In this document: positions 53,418 through 60,165 of the stretch, in pieces
Position numbering within the stretch: the first letter of the stretch is position 1
Layout: each line of letters begins with the position of its first letter
NCBI GenBank assembly: GCA_040902195.1
Contig: JBBDXS010000014.1
Coordinates: forward strand, 1-64,000
Reading direction: 5' to 3'
Length of the DNA: 64,000 nucleotides
Origin: JBBDXS01 sp040902195
Lineage (GTDB): Bacteria; Chloroflexota; Dehalococcoidia; DSTF01; RBG-16-68-14
The notes under the pieces: generated by a model
What the model was told of the DNA's origin: nothing
Databases searched by the model: none
Seen by the model: only the letters and a program-made list of their open reading frames with translations
Program-made: the position numbers and the translations under genes

Positions 53418-53446
53418 TTGACAAGAACGGGCGTTCTAGTTATCAT
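53418..53446 (+). promoter_or_regulatory. Consensus promoter of the radical SAM gene
   Basis: TTGACA (53418-53423), a 17-base spacer and TATCAT (53441-53446): the best promoter match in the window. The spacer is occupied by the palindrome AGAACGGGCGTTCT. Confidence 0.8.
53424..53437. promoter_or_regulatory. LexA/SOS-box-like operator
   Basis: AGAACGGGCGTTCT contains GAAC-N4-GTTC, the LexA (DinR) box of Gram-positive bacteria. It lies exactly between -35 and -10, where a repressor would block RNA polymerase. That LexA of this organism uses this motif is inference. Confidence 0.6.
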
Positions 53447-53462
53447 CGTTTCACGTGAAACA
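53447..53462. other. parS-like centromere site
   Basis: CGTTTCACGTGAAACA matches the widely conserved ParB site TGTTTCACGTGAAACA at 15 of 16 positions, with a 14-bp perfect palindrome at the core. It starts directly after the -10 box, around the expected transcription start. parA and parB are not in the window. Confidence 0.7.
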
Positions 53463-53485
53463 TCTGTTCTGCTAGGAGCCCCATC

Positions 53486-54382
53486 ATGCCGCAGGTCACC
53501 TTCGAAGAGATAGAGTGCAAGAGCGCCCTCAACCGCGTCAACATCCCCCAGATGCCTCACATGCGCTGGAGCCTCAACCCCTACCGGGGCTGCCAGCACG
53601 CCTGCGTCTACTGCTTCGCGCGGGGCAACCACGAGTTCCTCGGCTACGATACGGGCCGCGACTTCGACCAGCGTATCGTCGTGAAGACGAACCTCGTGCC
53701 CGTGCTGCGGACGGAGCTGCGGCGCTCCGGCTGGAAGCGCGAGAGCGTGACGATAGGCACGGCCTGCGACCCGTATCAACAGGCCGAGCTGAAGTACGGG
53801 CTCACTCGAGGCGCGCTGCAGGCGTTTCGCGACTTCGCGAGCCCGTGCTCGCTGATCACAAAGTCGCCGGCGATCCTGCGCGACATCGAGGTGCTGCGCG
53901 AGCTGTCGGCCGTGGCGGAGTGCACGGTCGTGTTCAGCGTCCCTACGCTGCGCGAGGAGGTCTGGCAGCACATTGAGCCGCAGACCGCGAAGCCGCTACG
54001 CCGCCTCGAAGCGATGGCGAAGCTAGTCGAGGCCGGCGTGCGCTGCGGCGTCATGCTGGCACCGATCATCCCGGGGCTGACCGACGACAAGGAGAGCATG
54101 GAGGCCGTCGTGTCGGCGGCAAGCGAGCACGGGGCGTCGTTCGTCGGCGATAACGTGCTGTACCTGAAGCCGGGCACGAAGGAGTGGTTCATGCCCTTCC
54201 TGCGCGAGAGCTACCCCCACCTGCTCCCCCAGTACGAGCGCTTCTACCGGGGCGCGTACGCTCCGCAGCACTACACACAGGAGGTACACGCGACGGTGCA
54301 AGAGCTGCGCGAACGCTGGGAGCTGACGAGCCGGCACGAGGCGCCCCGGCGCGAAGTGGGGCAGCTCACGATGGCCATGTAG
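53486..54382 (+). CDS. Radical SAM protein, SplB/Rv2578c-like
   Basis: 298-residue radical SAM protein of the COG1533 (spore photoproduct lyase-like) group, closest in pattern to the Rv2578c family. The cluster motif is C36/C40/C43 in GCQHACVYCFARG; TACDPYQQAELKYGLTR and LITKSPAILRDIEVL are family blocks, and LAPIIPGLTDD follows. The group is associated with DNA repair or modification, but its substrate is not known. It is preceded by a consensus promoter with an SOS-box-like palindrome and a parS-like site. TAGGAG lies eight bases before the ATG. Confidence 0.88.
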   Translation: MPQVTFEEIECKSALNRVNIPQMPHMRWSLNPYRGCQHACVYCFARGNHEFLGYDTGRDFDQRIVVKTNLVPVLRTELRRSGWKRESVTIGTACDPYQQAELKYGLTRGALQAFRDFASPCSLITKSPAILRDIEVLRELSAVAECTVVFSVPTLREEVWQHIEPQTAKPLRRLEAMAKLVEAGVRCGVMLAPIIPGLTDDKESMEAVVSAASEHGASFVGDNVLYLKPGTKEWFMPFLRESYPHLLPQYERFYRGAYAPQHYTQEVHATVQELRERWELTSRHEAPRREVGQLTMAM

Positions 54383-54451
54383 GGCCGTTCGACTCATTCG
54401 CCAAACAAAAAGGTGACAAACAATAGATCGCGGCTGTGCCCCGAGTCTCGC

Positions 54452-54457
54452 TACAAT
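54452..54457 (+). promoter_or_regulatory. -10 box for leaderless cysteine synthase
   Basis: TACAAT eight bases before ATG 54466, with no ribosome site between. Confidence 0.45.
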
Positions 54458-54465
54458 CGAGGCGG

Positions 54466-55401
54466 ATGCACCACCTCCATCTCACCCACGCGATAGGCCG
54501 CACGCCGATGGTCGAGCTGCAGCACTGCAGCCCGAAGCCGGGCGTGCGCCTCTTCGCCAAGCTCGAAGGCTTCAACCCGACCGGCAGCGTGAAAGACCGC
54601 ATCGTGCGCGAGATGCTGCTCGCCGCCGAGCGCGAGCCCGGCATCCGGCCCGGCGATACGGTAATCGAGGCCTCGACGGGCAACACAGGCATCGCGCTGG
54701 CGATGGCCGGTAGCGCGAGCGGCTACGACGTGCGCATCGTTATGCCCGAAAACGTCTATCCGGAAATCCCGCGCGCGATCGAAGTGTACGGAGCGACCAT
54801 CGAGTGGGTATCCCCCGAACACGGCGTGAAGCGCGCCATCGAGGTGGCGAAGCGACAGGCGGACAAGAACGGCTGGTTCTTCCTCGATCAGTTCTGCAAT
54901 CCAAACAACGTCCGCTCCCACTACGAGACGACCGCGGGCGAGCTCCTCGAGGACGTACCGCAGATCGATGTGTTCGTGGCGGGTCTCGGCACGGGCGGGA
55001 CGCTGATGGGCGTCGGACGCCGGCTGAAGGAAGCAAACCCGTCGACAAGAGTGATCGCCGTCGAGCCGCACCCAGGCAACCAGCTCCAGGGACTGAAGAG
55101 CCTCGCTGACGGCTTCATCCCGCCCATCCTCGACTTCGACCTGCTCGACGGCAAGATCCTCGTGCGGAGCCACCACGCCTTTCGCGCCGCGGCCGAAGTG
55201 ATGCGACGCGAAGCGATCTTCGCCGGCGTATCGTCCGGCGCGGTGCTCCACGCAGCACTGAAGGTCGCGCAGCGGCTCGAGCGGGCGAATGTCGTCATGC
55301 TCTTCGCCGACAGCGGCTGGAAATACCTGGACACGAACCTCTGGCTCCAGGACCTGCCGCCCGAAGAAGGCGAGGACCTGGACGATACAATCTGGTGGTG
55401 A
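54466..55401 (+). CDS. cysM: PLP-dependent cysteine synthase
   Basis: O-acetylserine sulfhydrylase family, 311 residues. The PLP lysine is in NPTGSVKDRI; EASTGNTGIALA is the substrate loop, GLGTGGTLMGVGRRLKE binds the phosphate, and IFAGVSSGAVLHAAL lies near the end. CysK, CysM and cystathionine-beta-synthase-like members are not separable by eye, so the symbol is tentative. ATG 54466 is supported by TACAAT just upstream and by the conserved start; GTG 54436 is the alternative. It would use O-acetylserine from CysE at 6.9 kb. Confidence 0.88.
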   Translation: MHHLHLTHAIGRTPMVELQHCSPKPGVRLFAKLEGFNPTGSVKDRIVREMLLAAEREPGIRPGDTVIEASTGNTGIALAMAGSASGYDVRIVMPENVYPEIPRAIEVYGATIEWVSPEHGVKRAIEVAKRQADKNGWFFLDQFCNPNNVRSHYETTAGELLEDVPQIDVFVAGLGTGGTLMGVGRRLKEANPSTRVIAVEPHPGNQLQGLKSLADGFIPPILDFDLLDGKILVRSHHAFRAAAEVMRREAIFAGVSSGAVLHAALKVAQRLERANVVMLFADSGWKYLDTNLWLQDLPPEEGEDLDDTIWW

Positions 55402-55408
55402 CGTATCG

Positions 55409-55852
55409 ATGAAGATCGTGCTCGGTGCGGACGAGAAGACGCACCTTACAGACGTGCTCACGTCGGAGCTACGCGCGCGCGGCCACGACGTCGAGATCGT
55501 GGGGCCGCCGGCGGGAGAGGACATCCAGTGGGTAGACGTCGCGGAGCAAGTCGGCAGGCGCGTCGCAACCGGCGCGGCGGCGCAGGGCGTCGTCTGCTGT
55601 TGGACCGGCACGGGCGTGAGCATGGCCGCGAACAAGGTCCCCGGCGTCCGCGCCGCGCTCTGCTGGGACGCCGAGACGGCTCGAGGCGCGCGCCGCTGGA
55701 ACGACGCGAACGTGCTGTGCTTGAGCCTCCGGGCCACGTCCGAGACGGTCGCGAAGGAGATCCTGGACGCCTGGTTTGAGGCCGAGCCGGACGCCTCAGA
55801 GGCCGCGAACGTCGAGAAGGTGAACAGGCTGGACGGTCCTCGGCCTAGTTGA
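55409..55852 (+). CDS. RpiB/LacA/LacB family sugar-phosphate isomerase
   Basis: 147-residue isomerase. MKIVLGADEKTHLTDVLTSE resembles the RpiB N-terminus (GxDxxG...), and GVVCCWTGTGVSMAANKVPG is the diagnostic active-site stretch, with WNDANVLCLSLRATS near the end. RpiB interconverts ribose and ribulose 5-phosphates; LacAB forms act on galactose 6-phosphate. The active-site Cys of RpiB appears as part of the CCW. ATG 55409 lies eight bases after the cysteine synthase stop. Confidence 0.85.
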   Translation: MKIVLGADEKTHLTDVLTSELRARGHDVEIVGPPAGEDIQWVDVAEQVGRRVATGAAAQGVVCCWTGTGVSMAANKVPGVRAALCWDAETARGARRWNDANVLCLSLRATSETVAKEILDAWFEAEPDASEAANVEKVNRLDGPRPS

Positions 55853-55876
55853 CATACCCTCCCCTTCTGCGCTGGA

Positions 55877-56164
55877 ATGCTCAGGATGATTGCCGTACAA
55901 GACCCCGGCCCGCTCCAGCTCGACAGCAGCGCCCTCGGCTCGCTTGACCTCGGGCCGGTCACGGTGCCGTACGTCGACCTCGTCAACGCCCCTTACGTCC
56001 ACAAGCGCATAGAGGTGGACGGCACAGAGTACGTCTGGGAGCGCACCTTCCCCGTGAAGGGCGGTTCGGCCGTGATGCCGGACGCCGTCTCCGAGCTGCT
56101 CGCGAATGGCAAGCAGGTCCTCGTGGCGGAGCGGGGCGAACGCTACTACGTCTATCTGGCCTGA
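55877..56164 (+). CDS. Small hypothetical beta-rich protein
   Basis: 95 residues with no recognised family. Alternating strands are suggested by VTVPYVDLVNAPYVHKRIEV, TEYVWERTFPVKGG and QVLVAERGERYYVYLA, with an intervening helix (PDAVSELLANG). ATG 55877 is used; ATG 55886 is three codons later. It is in the same direction and close to the RpiB-like gene and the small zinc-ribbon, so it may be co-transcribed. Confidence 0.6.
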   Translation: MLRMIAVQDPGPLQLDSSALGSLDLGPVTVPYVDLVNAPYVHKRIEVDGTEYVWERTFPVKGGSAVMPDAVSELLANGKQVLVAERGERYYVYLA

Positions 56165-56166
56165 CC

Positions 56167-56373
56167 TTGGCCTCGAACCGGGCGGCGCGTCCTCGAAAGC
56201 AAAACCCTCCGCACGTGAAGCTGTTCCGCACAAGCTGCGAGGCCTGCGGCCGCCTCTACGAAGGCAACTTTCCGATGTGGGTGCGCATAGGCGCGTTCCC
56301 GTGCATCTGCGGCGCGCGCGTGGCGCAGCCGCTCGTGCTCGAAGACGACGGCAGCCCCTGGGAGATGGACTAG
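56167..56373 (+). CDS. Small zinc-ribbon-like protein
   Basis: 68 residues from TTG 56167, or 52 from GTG 56215. The conserved-looking part has SCEACGRLYEG and FPCICGARVAQP, giving CxxC and CxC pairs that could bind one zinc. The N-terminus is basic and Pro-rich. No ribosome site marks either start, so the true N-terminus is uncertain. It follows the previous gene by two bases. Confidence 0.55.
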   Translation: MASNRAARPRKQNPPHVKLFRTSCEACGRLYEGNFPMWVRIGAFPCICGARVAQPLVLEDDGSPWEMD

Positions 56374-56391
56374 CGCGCTCGACAGCGGTGC

Positions 56392-56397
56392 TACAAT
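56392..56397 (+). promoter_or_regulatory. -10 box of the GYD-domain gene
   Basis: TACAAT 32 bases before ATG 56430; AAGGAGG follows at 56419-56425. Confidence 0.45.
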
Positions 56398-56429
56398 AAG
56401 CGCGGCGCTGCGGGCGCAAGGAGGCAACC

Positions 56430-56717
56430 ATGGCAACGTACATCTTCCTCAGCTCACTCACGGACGAAGGGCGCAAAACGATCAAGGGGCGGCCGGAACG
56501 CATCCAGGAAGTCAACAAAGAGATCGAGGCGATGGGCGCGAAGGTTGTCGACCAGTACGCCGTCCTCGGGCCGTACGATTTCATCTCGATCGTCGAGGCC
56601 GTCGACAACGAGACGGTCGCGCGCATCTCGGTCGAGCTGGGCGCGCGCGGTACGGTGCAGATCATGACGATGCCGGCGATCCAGGTCGCCACGTTCATTG
56701 AGAAGCTGAAGGGCTAG
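56430..56717 (+). CDS. GYD-domain protein
   Basis: 95-residue ferredoxin-fold protein of the GYD family (PF08734-like). The name motif is here as GPYDFISIVEA near residue 48; YIFLSSLTDEGRKTIKGRPE is the opening strand and helix. These small proteins are probably oligomeric and of unknown function. A good AAGGAGG precedes the ATG and the next gene begins 30 bases after its stop. Confidence 0.88.
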   Translation: MATYIFLSSLTDEGRKTIKGRPERIQEVNKEIEAMGAKVVDQYAVLGPYDFISIVEAVDNETVARISVELGARGTVQIMTMPAIQVATFIEKLKG

Positions 56718-56747
56718 CCCTTCCTACGCGGGGAGAGGAGGCGCTCC

Positions 56748-57455
56748 ATGCCAGTCGTCACCATCTCCGGACAGATCGGAAGCGCCGCGCGCGAAGTCGG
56801 CCGCGCAGCAGCGCAGCGGATGCAGATCGATTACGTCGACCAGGAGATCCTCGTCGAGGCGGCGCGCGAGCTTGGCGTGCCGATGGAGTCCGTCGTCTCG
56901 CACGATGAGCGCACGGCCGGGCTGGGCGAGCGCCTGGCGAACATGTTCCGGCGCTTTATGGAGCGTTCCGCTGCGGCCGGCACGGGCGATCCGCTCTGGG
57001 GCACGGCGGGACTCGATCTGGTGCTGAGCCGCACGTATGGCGAGGCGGCGGGCGACGAAGGGCTACCTGAAGTCTCAGACGACCGCTACATAGAGACGCT
57101 GACCGCGATCGTCAAGGGCATTGCGAAGCAGGACAACGTGCTGATCATCGGGCGCGGCAGCCAGGTGATCTTGAAGGACTGGCCGGGCGCCGTGCACATC
57201 TTGCTCGCAGCACCGCTCGACCGCCGCGTCGCGTTCATCGTCGAGCGCGACGGCATGTCCCAAGAGGACGCGTCGAGGCGCATCCACGACGGCGACAAGG
57301 GCCGCATCAGCTTCCATCAGAAGTTCTTCAAGATCAACGCTGACGATCCCGCGCTCTACGACCTCGCCGTCAACAGCGGCCGCTACTCAATCGATGAGGC
57401 GGCGGAGCTGATTGCAGCAGCGGCGCAGCGAGTCACCGCGAAGGCGCAGGCGTAG
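56748..57455 (+). CDS. Cytidylate-kinase-like family protein
   Basis: 235-residue P-loop-fold protein. VVTISGQIGSAAREVGRAAA is a variant P loop, ending the usual GxxGxGKxT without the normal Lys-Thr, as in the cytidylate-kinase-2 (PF13189) group. IDYVDQEILVEAARELGVPM matches the substrate-binding region and NVLIIGRGSQVILKDWPGAV and DPALYDLAVNSGRYSIDEAA complete it. Such proteins may phosphorylate nucleotides but are not classical Cmk. It forms an operon with PlsY nine bases downstream. Confidence 0.82.
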   Translation: MPVVTISGQIGSAAREVGRAAAQRMQIDYVDQEILVEAARELGVPMESVVSHDERTAGLGERLANMFRRFMERSAAAGTGDPLWGTAGLDLVLSRTYGEAAGDEGLPEVSDDRYIETLTAIVKGIAKQDNVLIIGRGSQVILKDWPGAVHILLAAPLDRRVAFIVERDGMSQEDASRRIHDGDKGRISFHQKFFKINADDPALYDLAVNSGRYSIDEAAELIAAAAQRVTAKAQA

Positions 57456-57464
57456 CCGGCGCGA

Positions 57465-58121
57465 ATGCTCCGCTCGCTCGTCACGATCTTCGCCAGCTAT
57501 CTCTTCGGCGCGATACCTGTCGCCTACCTGACGGGCCGTCTGCTCAAGGGCATCGACATCCGCGGTTACGGGAGCGGCAATGTCGGGCCATCGAATGTGT
57601 GGCGACACGTCTCGAAGCCGGCCGTCGTGCCGGTCGGCCTGGCCGAGATCGCGCAGGGCGCAGCGGGACCGCTCGCGGCGAAGCGCGGCGGCCAGGGGCC
57701 CGCGGCGCAGTCGCTCGCTGGCGCGGCCGCGGTGGTGGGGCACAACTGGTCGCCGTTCATGGGCTTCACGGGCGGGCGAGGCATCGGCCACGCGATCGGC
57801 TACATGCTGATCGTGTCGAAGCCGGCGCTCGCGGCGTTCATCATGTTCTCGATCACGGGCATCGCGCTACGGAAGGTGCCGCAGTTCGTCCTGTTCGGCG
57901 TCGTCTCGATGCCCGTTGCGGCGCTCGCGGCGCGGCAGCGTCCCGAGGCCGTCGCCGGCAACGCGATCGTCGCGGGCGCGATTGTAGCGAAGCGTCTCCT
58001 CGCGAACGACAACTCGCTGCCGCGCGGACGCGTCTTCCTGTACCGGCTCCTCTACGACCGCGACACGAAGGAGCGCGAGGCGTGGGTCGCGCGCGCACGC
58101 GAGCCCGTCGAAATGCGCTAG
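57465..58121 (+). CDS. plsY: Acyl-phosphate glycerol-3-phosphate acyltransferase
   Basis: Integral membrane enzyme of phospholipid synthesis, transferring an acyl group from acyl-phosphate to glycerol 3-phosphate. The 218-residue protein has several spans and PlsY motifs: YGSGNVGPSNVWR, AAAVVGHNWSPFMGFTGGRG and a GAIPVAYLTGRLLKG start. The C-terminal ~40 residues extend beyond the usual end and are basic. It lies nine bases after the kinase-like gene. A close paralogue group with unknown acyl donor is also possible. Confidence 0.85.
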   Translation: MLRSLVTIFASYLFGAIPVAYLTGRLLKGIDIRGYGSGNVGPSNVWRHVSKPAVVPVGLAEIAQGAAGPLAAKRGGQGPAAQSLAGAAAVVGHNWSPFMGFTGGRGIGHAIGYMLIVSKPALAAFIMFSITGIALRKVPQFVLFGVVSMPVAALAARQRPEAVAGNAIVAGAIVAKRLLANDNSLPRGRVFLYRLLYDRDTKEREAWVARAREPVEMR

Positions 58122-58666
58122 CCCGTCTTGCTGTGGAGCGCGTCGAACTCGTCGCGCAGGATCCCCATTACGATTACGTCCCAGTAGCGCCCTTCGGCGT
58201 AATAGTTCTCACGCAGCCGTCCCTCGACTTGAAAGCCGCACTTCTTATAGCAGGCCTGCGCGCGCTCGTTGAACTCGAAGACGTGCAGCGAGACGCGGTT
58301 CAGATTCATCTCCTGGAAACCGAAGCTTAGGAACGTGACGATGGCGTCTGTCCCGTAGCCGTTCGACCAGTAGTCCTTCTCCCCGATCGCGATGCCAAAC
58401 GCTGCAGTGCGGTGCTCGGCGTGCGGATTCTCGAGGCTGATGTTGCCGATGTGCACGCTGCCGTCCTTCGTTTCGATCGCAAGCGACACGCCCTTTGTGT
58501 AATCGCTGGACGATACGCGCTCGATGTAGCCCTGTTCATCGGCATACGACATCGGATAGGTCATCGCGAGGAAGTGCGTCACCTCGCGGTCGTTCATCCA
58601 GCGATAGCACGCCTCGAGATCGCCGGGCTCGAGCGCGCGTAGCCGGACAAGCCTTCCCTCAAGCAT
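58118..58666 (-). CDS. GNAT acetyltransferase, tandem copy 3
   Basis: 182-residue RimJ/RimL-type acetyltransferase. It begins MLEGRLVRLRALEPGDLEAC; the acetyl-CoA segment is KDYWSNGYGTDAIVTFLSFG, followed by ACYKKCGFQVEGRLRENYYA. It is one of three paralogues in a row. Stop overlaps PlsY's end convergently by four bases. The ATG lies eight bases inside the gene before. The substrate could be an amine, an amino-acid N-terminus or an antibiotic. Confidence 0.85.
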   Translation of the reverse strand: MLEGRLVRLRALEPGDLEACYRWMNDREVTHFLAMTYPMSYADEQGYIERVSSSDYTKGVSLAIETKDGSVHIGNISLENPHAEHRTAAFGIAIGEKDYWSNGYGTDAIVTFLSFGFQEMNLNRVSLHVFEFNERAQACYKKCGFQVEGRLRENYYAEGRYWDVIVMGILRDEFDALHSKTG

Positions 58667-59210
58667 CGCTCTCTCCCTTCGCGTGCAGCGACTCGAACTC
58701 AGCCCGCAGAATACCCATCGTGATCGCGTCGATGTAGCGGCCTTCTCGGTACGAGTTCTCTCGCAGCGTGCCTTCTATCACAAAGCCGCACTTCTTGTAG
58801 CAGGCGATCGCACGTTCGTTGAACGCGTAGACGTGCAGCCAGACGCGGTTCATGTTCATCTCGTGGAAGGCGAAGCGCAGCAGCGTCACGATGGCGTCCG
58901 TGCCGTAGCCGTTCGACCAGTAGTCCTTGTCGCCGATCATGATGCCGAGGCTCGCTTTGCGGTTCTCGGGCTGGCCCTCGTGCAGACCGATGTTGCCGAT
59001 ATGGACACCGTCTTTCGTCTCGATCGCGAGAGCGGTGTTACCGAAGTCGTTCGCCGGCCGGCTGTTCAGCCACTGCTCTTCTTGCGCCTTCGAGACTGGG
59101 TAACGCATGCCGAGGTAGCGCGTCACGTCAGTGTCGTTCACCCACTGGAACTCTCGATCGAGATCGTCCCGCTCCAGCGGGCGTAGATTGACCAGCTTAC
59201 CCTCAAGCAT
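58659..59210 (-). CDS. GNAT acetyltransferase, tandem copy 2
   Basis: 183-residue paralogue of its neighbours, starting MLEGKLVNLRPLERDDLDRE. The acetyl-CoA motif is YWSNGYGTDAIVTLLRFAFH, near-identical to copy 3, and ACYKKCGFVIEGTLRENSYR follows. It overlaps copy 3 by eight bases and copy 1 by eight bases, so the three are translationally coupled and arose by tandem duplication. Confidence 0.85.
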   Translation of the reverse strand: MLEGKLVNLRPLERDDLDREFQWVNDTDVTRYLGMRYPVSKAQEEQWLNSRPANDFGNTALAIETKDGVHIGNIGLHEGQPENRKASLGIMIGDKDYWSNGYGTDAIVTLLRFAFHEMNMNRVWLHVYAFNERAIACYKKCGFVIEGTLRENSYREGRYIDAITMGILRAEFESLHAKGESDA

Positions 59211-59751
59211 CGCTCCCTCCTTTCGAGATCAGCGCCTCGAACTCGCGGCGCAGGATGCCCATCTGGACGAAGTCCAGAAAGCGACCGTCGCGGTAGACCT
59301 CCTGTCGCAGGCGCGCCTCTTCCTGAAAGCCGCCGCGCTTGTAGCATGCGATAGCTGCTGCGTGGTCCTCGACGACGGTGAGCCAAACGCGATTGAGGTT
59401 CATCTCATCGAACGCAAAGCGCGCGAGCGTGAGGACGGCGTCCCCTCCGAAGCCCTTGCCCCAATAGCTCTTCGCGCCGACGACGATACCAAGCGCCGCT
59501 TTCCGGTCTTCGTAGTGCACTCGGTGGAGATTGACGGCGCCGATGTGCTCGCCGGCATGCGTGTCGATGGAGAGCCAAACGCCGTTTGCGTAGCCGTTCG
59601 GTCCGGGTGGGCCGGCCATCCAGTCTCCGTCAGACGAGGGATAGCGATACGTGAGATAGCGAGTGACCTCCGGATCGCTAAGCCAGGCGGCGGCTCGGGC
59701 GCGGTCTTCCGGCTCGATCGCGCGAAGCCGCACGAGTTTGCCCTCCAGCAT
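59203..59751 (-). CDS. GNAT acetyltransferase, tandem copy 1
   Basis: 182-residue first gene of the triplet, starting MLEGKLVRLRAIEPEDRARA behind GGAAGGAGG. The acetyl-CoA motif SYWGKGFGGDAVLTLARFAF is more divergent than in the other two copies (GFGGDA for GYGTDA), and the tail ACYKRGGFQEEARLRQEVYR is typical. A 13-bp hairpin lies 22 bases upstream of the ATG and a 36-residue ORF precedes that, so expression may be attenuated. Confidence 0.85.
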   Translation of the reverse strand: MLEGKLVRLRAIEPEDRARAAAWLSDPEVTRYLTYRYPSSDGDWMAGPPGPNGYANGVWLSIDTHAGEHIGAVNLHRVHYEDRKAALGIVVGAKSYWGKGFGGDAVLTLARFAFDEMNLNRVWLTVVEDHAAAIACYKRGGFQEEARLRQEVYRDGRFLDFVQMGILRREFEALISKGGSDA

Positions 59752-59773
59752 CGCTGCCTCCTTCCGAAATGCA

Positions 59774-59803
59774 GCAGGCCCGTCGCTGTTGCGACGGGCC
59801 TGC
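59774..59803. terminator. 13-bp hairpin between the 36-residue ORF and the GNAT genes
   Basis: GCAGGCCCGTCGC (59774-59786) pairs perfectly with GCGACGGGCCTGC (59791-59803) around TGTT. On the minus strand it is followed by TGCATTTCGG and on the plus strand by GTTCCTTCT, so it is a weak terminator or attenuator for the small ORF transcript. Confidence 0.7.
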
Positions 59804-59825
59804 GTTCCTTCTCGATTGTTCGTTG

Positions 59826-59936
59826 TTACGGTATGTTAGGAACCCAAAACCCGCAGCTCGACGGCGCATCGATACGCAGGACGCGATTATGCGGCGTCGC
59901 ACAAGGCATCTCGATGTGTCCGTAAGTCGCGGTCAT
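59826..59936 (-). CDS. 36-residue ORF with own promoter and ribosome site
   Basis: Encodes TATYGHIEMPCATPHNRVL then RIDAPSSCGFWVPNIP, with two cysteines and a Trp near the end; no family was recognised. ATG 59936 follows AGGAG (centred near 59946) and a consensus promoter; TAA is followed by a strong hairpin. It therefore looks like an intentional short gene, either a tiny protein, a peptide precursor or a leader peptide for the GNAT triplet. Confidence 0.5.
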   Translation of the reverse strand: MTATYGHIEMPCATPHNRVLRIDAPSSCGFWVPNIP

Positions 59937-59962
59937 GTCCCTGCTCCTAGATTGTGCTGGCG

Positions 59963-59992
59963 ATACTAGCACGGCGCTCGCCAGCCTGTCAA
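59963..59992 (-). promoter_or_regulatory. Promoter of the 36-residue ORF
   Basis: On the minus strand TTGACA (59992-59987), an 18-base spacer and TAGTAT (59968-59963), 27 bases before the ATG. A near-consensus match. Confidence 0.65.
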
Positions 59993-59994
59993 CG

Positions 59995-60165
59995 TTACTC
60001 GCCGTGCGCGCCGGCCGGTATGGCGGTCGGGCGCTCGCGGCGAGCGTCGCGCTTGGCGCGGCGGGCCAGGAAACGGCCGTAGCGGCGCCGAACGGCGCGG
60101 ACGGCTTCGCGCTCACGTTCCTGCGCCATAGCGGCAGCCATTTTCTCCAGTACGTACTCGTGCAC
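59995..60165 (-). CDS. Small basic protein coupled to TetR
   Basis: 56 residues from a GTG that shares its G with the TetR TAG stop (TAGTG). The sequence HEYVLEKMAAAMAQEREREA is a charged helix, followed by VRAVRRRYGRFLARRAKRDA, very Arg-rich. Such short Arg-rich helical proteins are common after regulators in high-GC bacteria, but no function is known. No ribosome site is needed if translation re-initiates at the TetR stop. Confidence 0.55.
   Translation of the reverse strand: MHEYVLEKMAAAMAQEREREAVRAVRRRYGRFLARRAKRDARRERPTAIPAGAHGE

Noticed and set aside
53360..53971. A long N-terminal extension of the 125-residue minus-strand protein
   Set aside because: The extension is antisense to the well-supported radical SAM gene and crosses its promoter; the sequence composition is shadow-like.
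54451..55986. A 511-codon minus-strand frame opposite cysteine synthase and the RpiB-like gene
   Set aside because: It covers two well-supported plus-strand genes and shows shadow composition.
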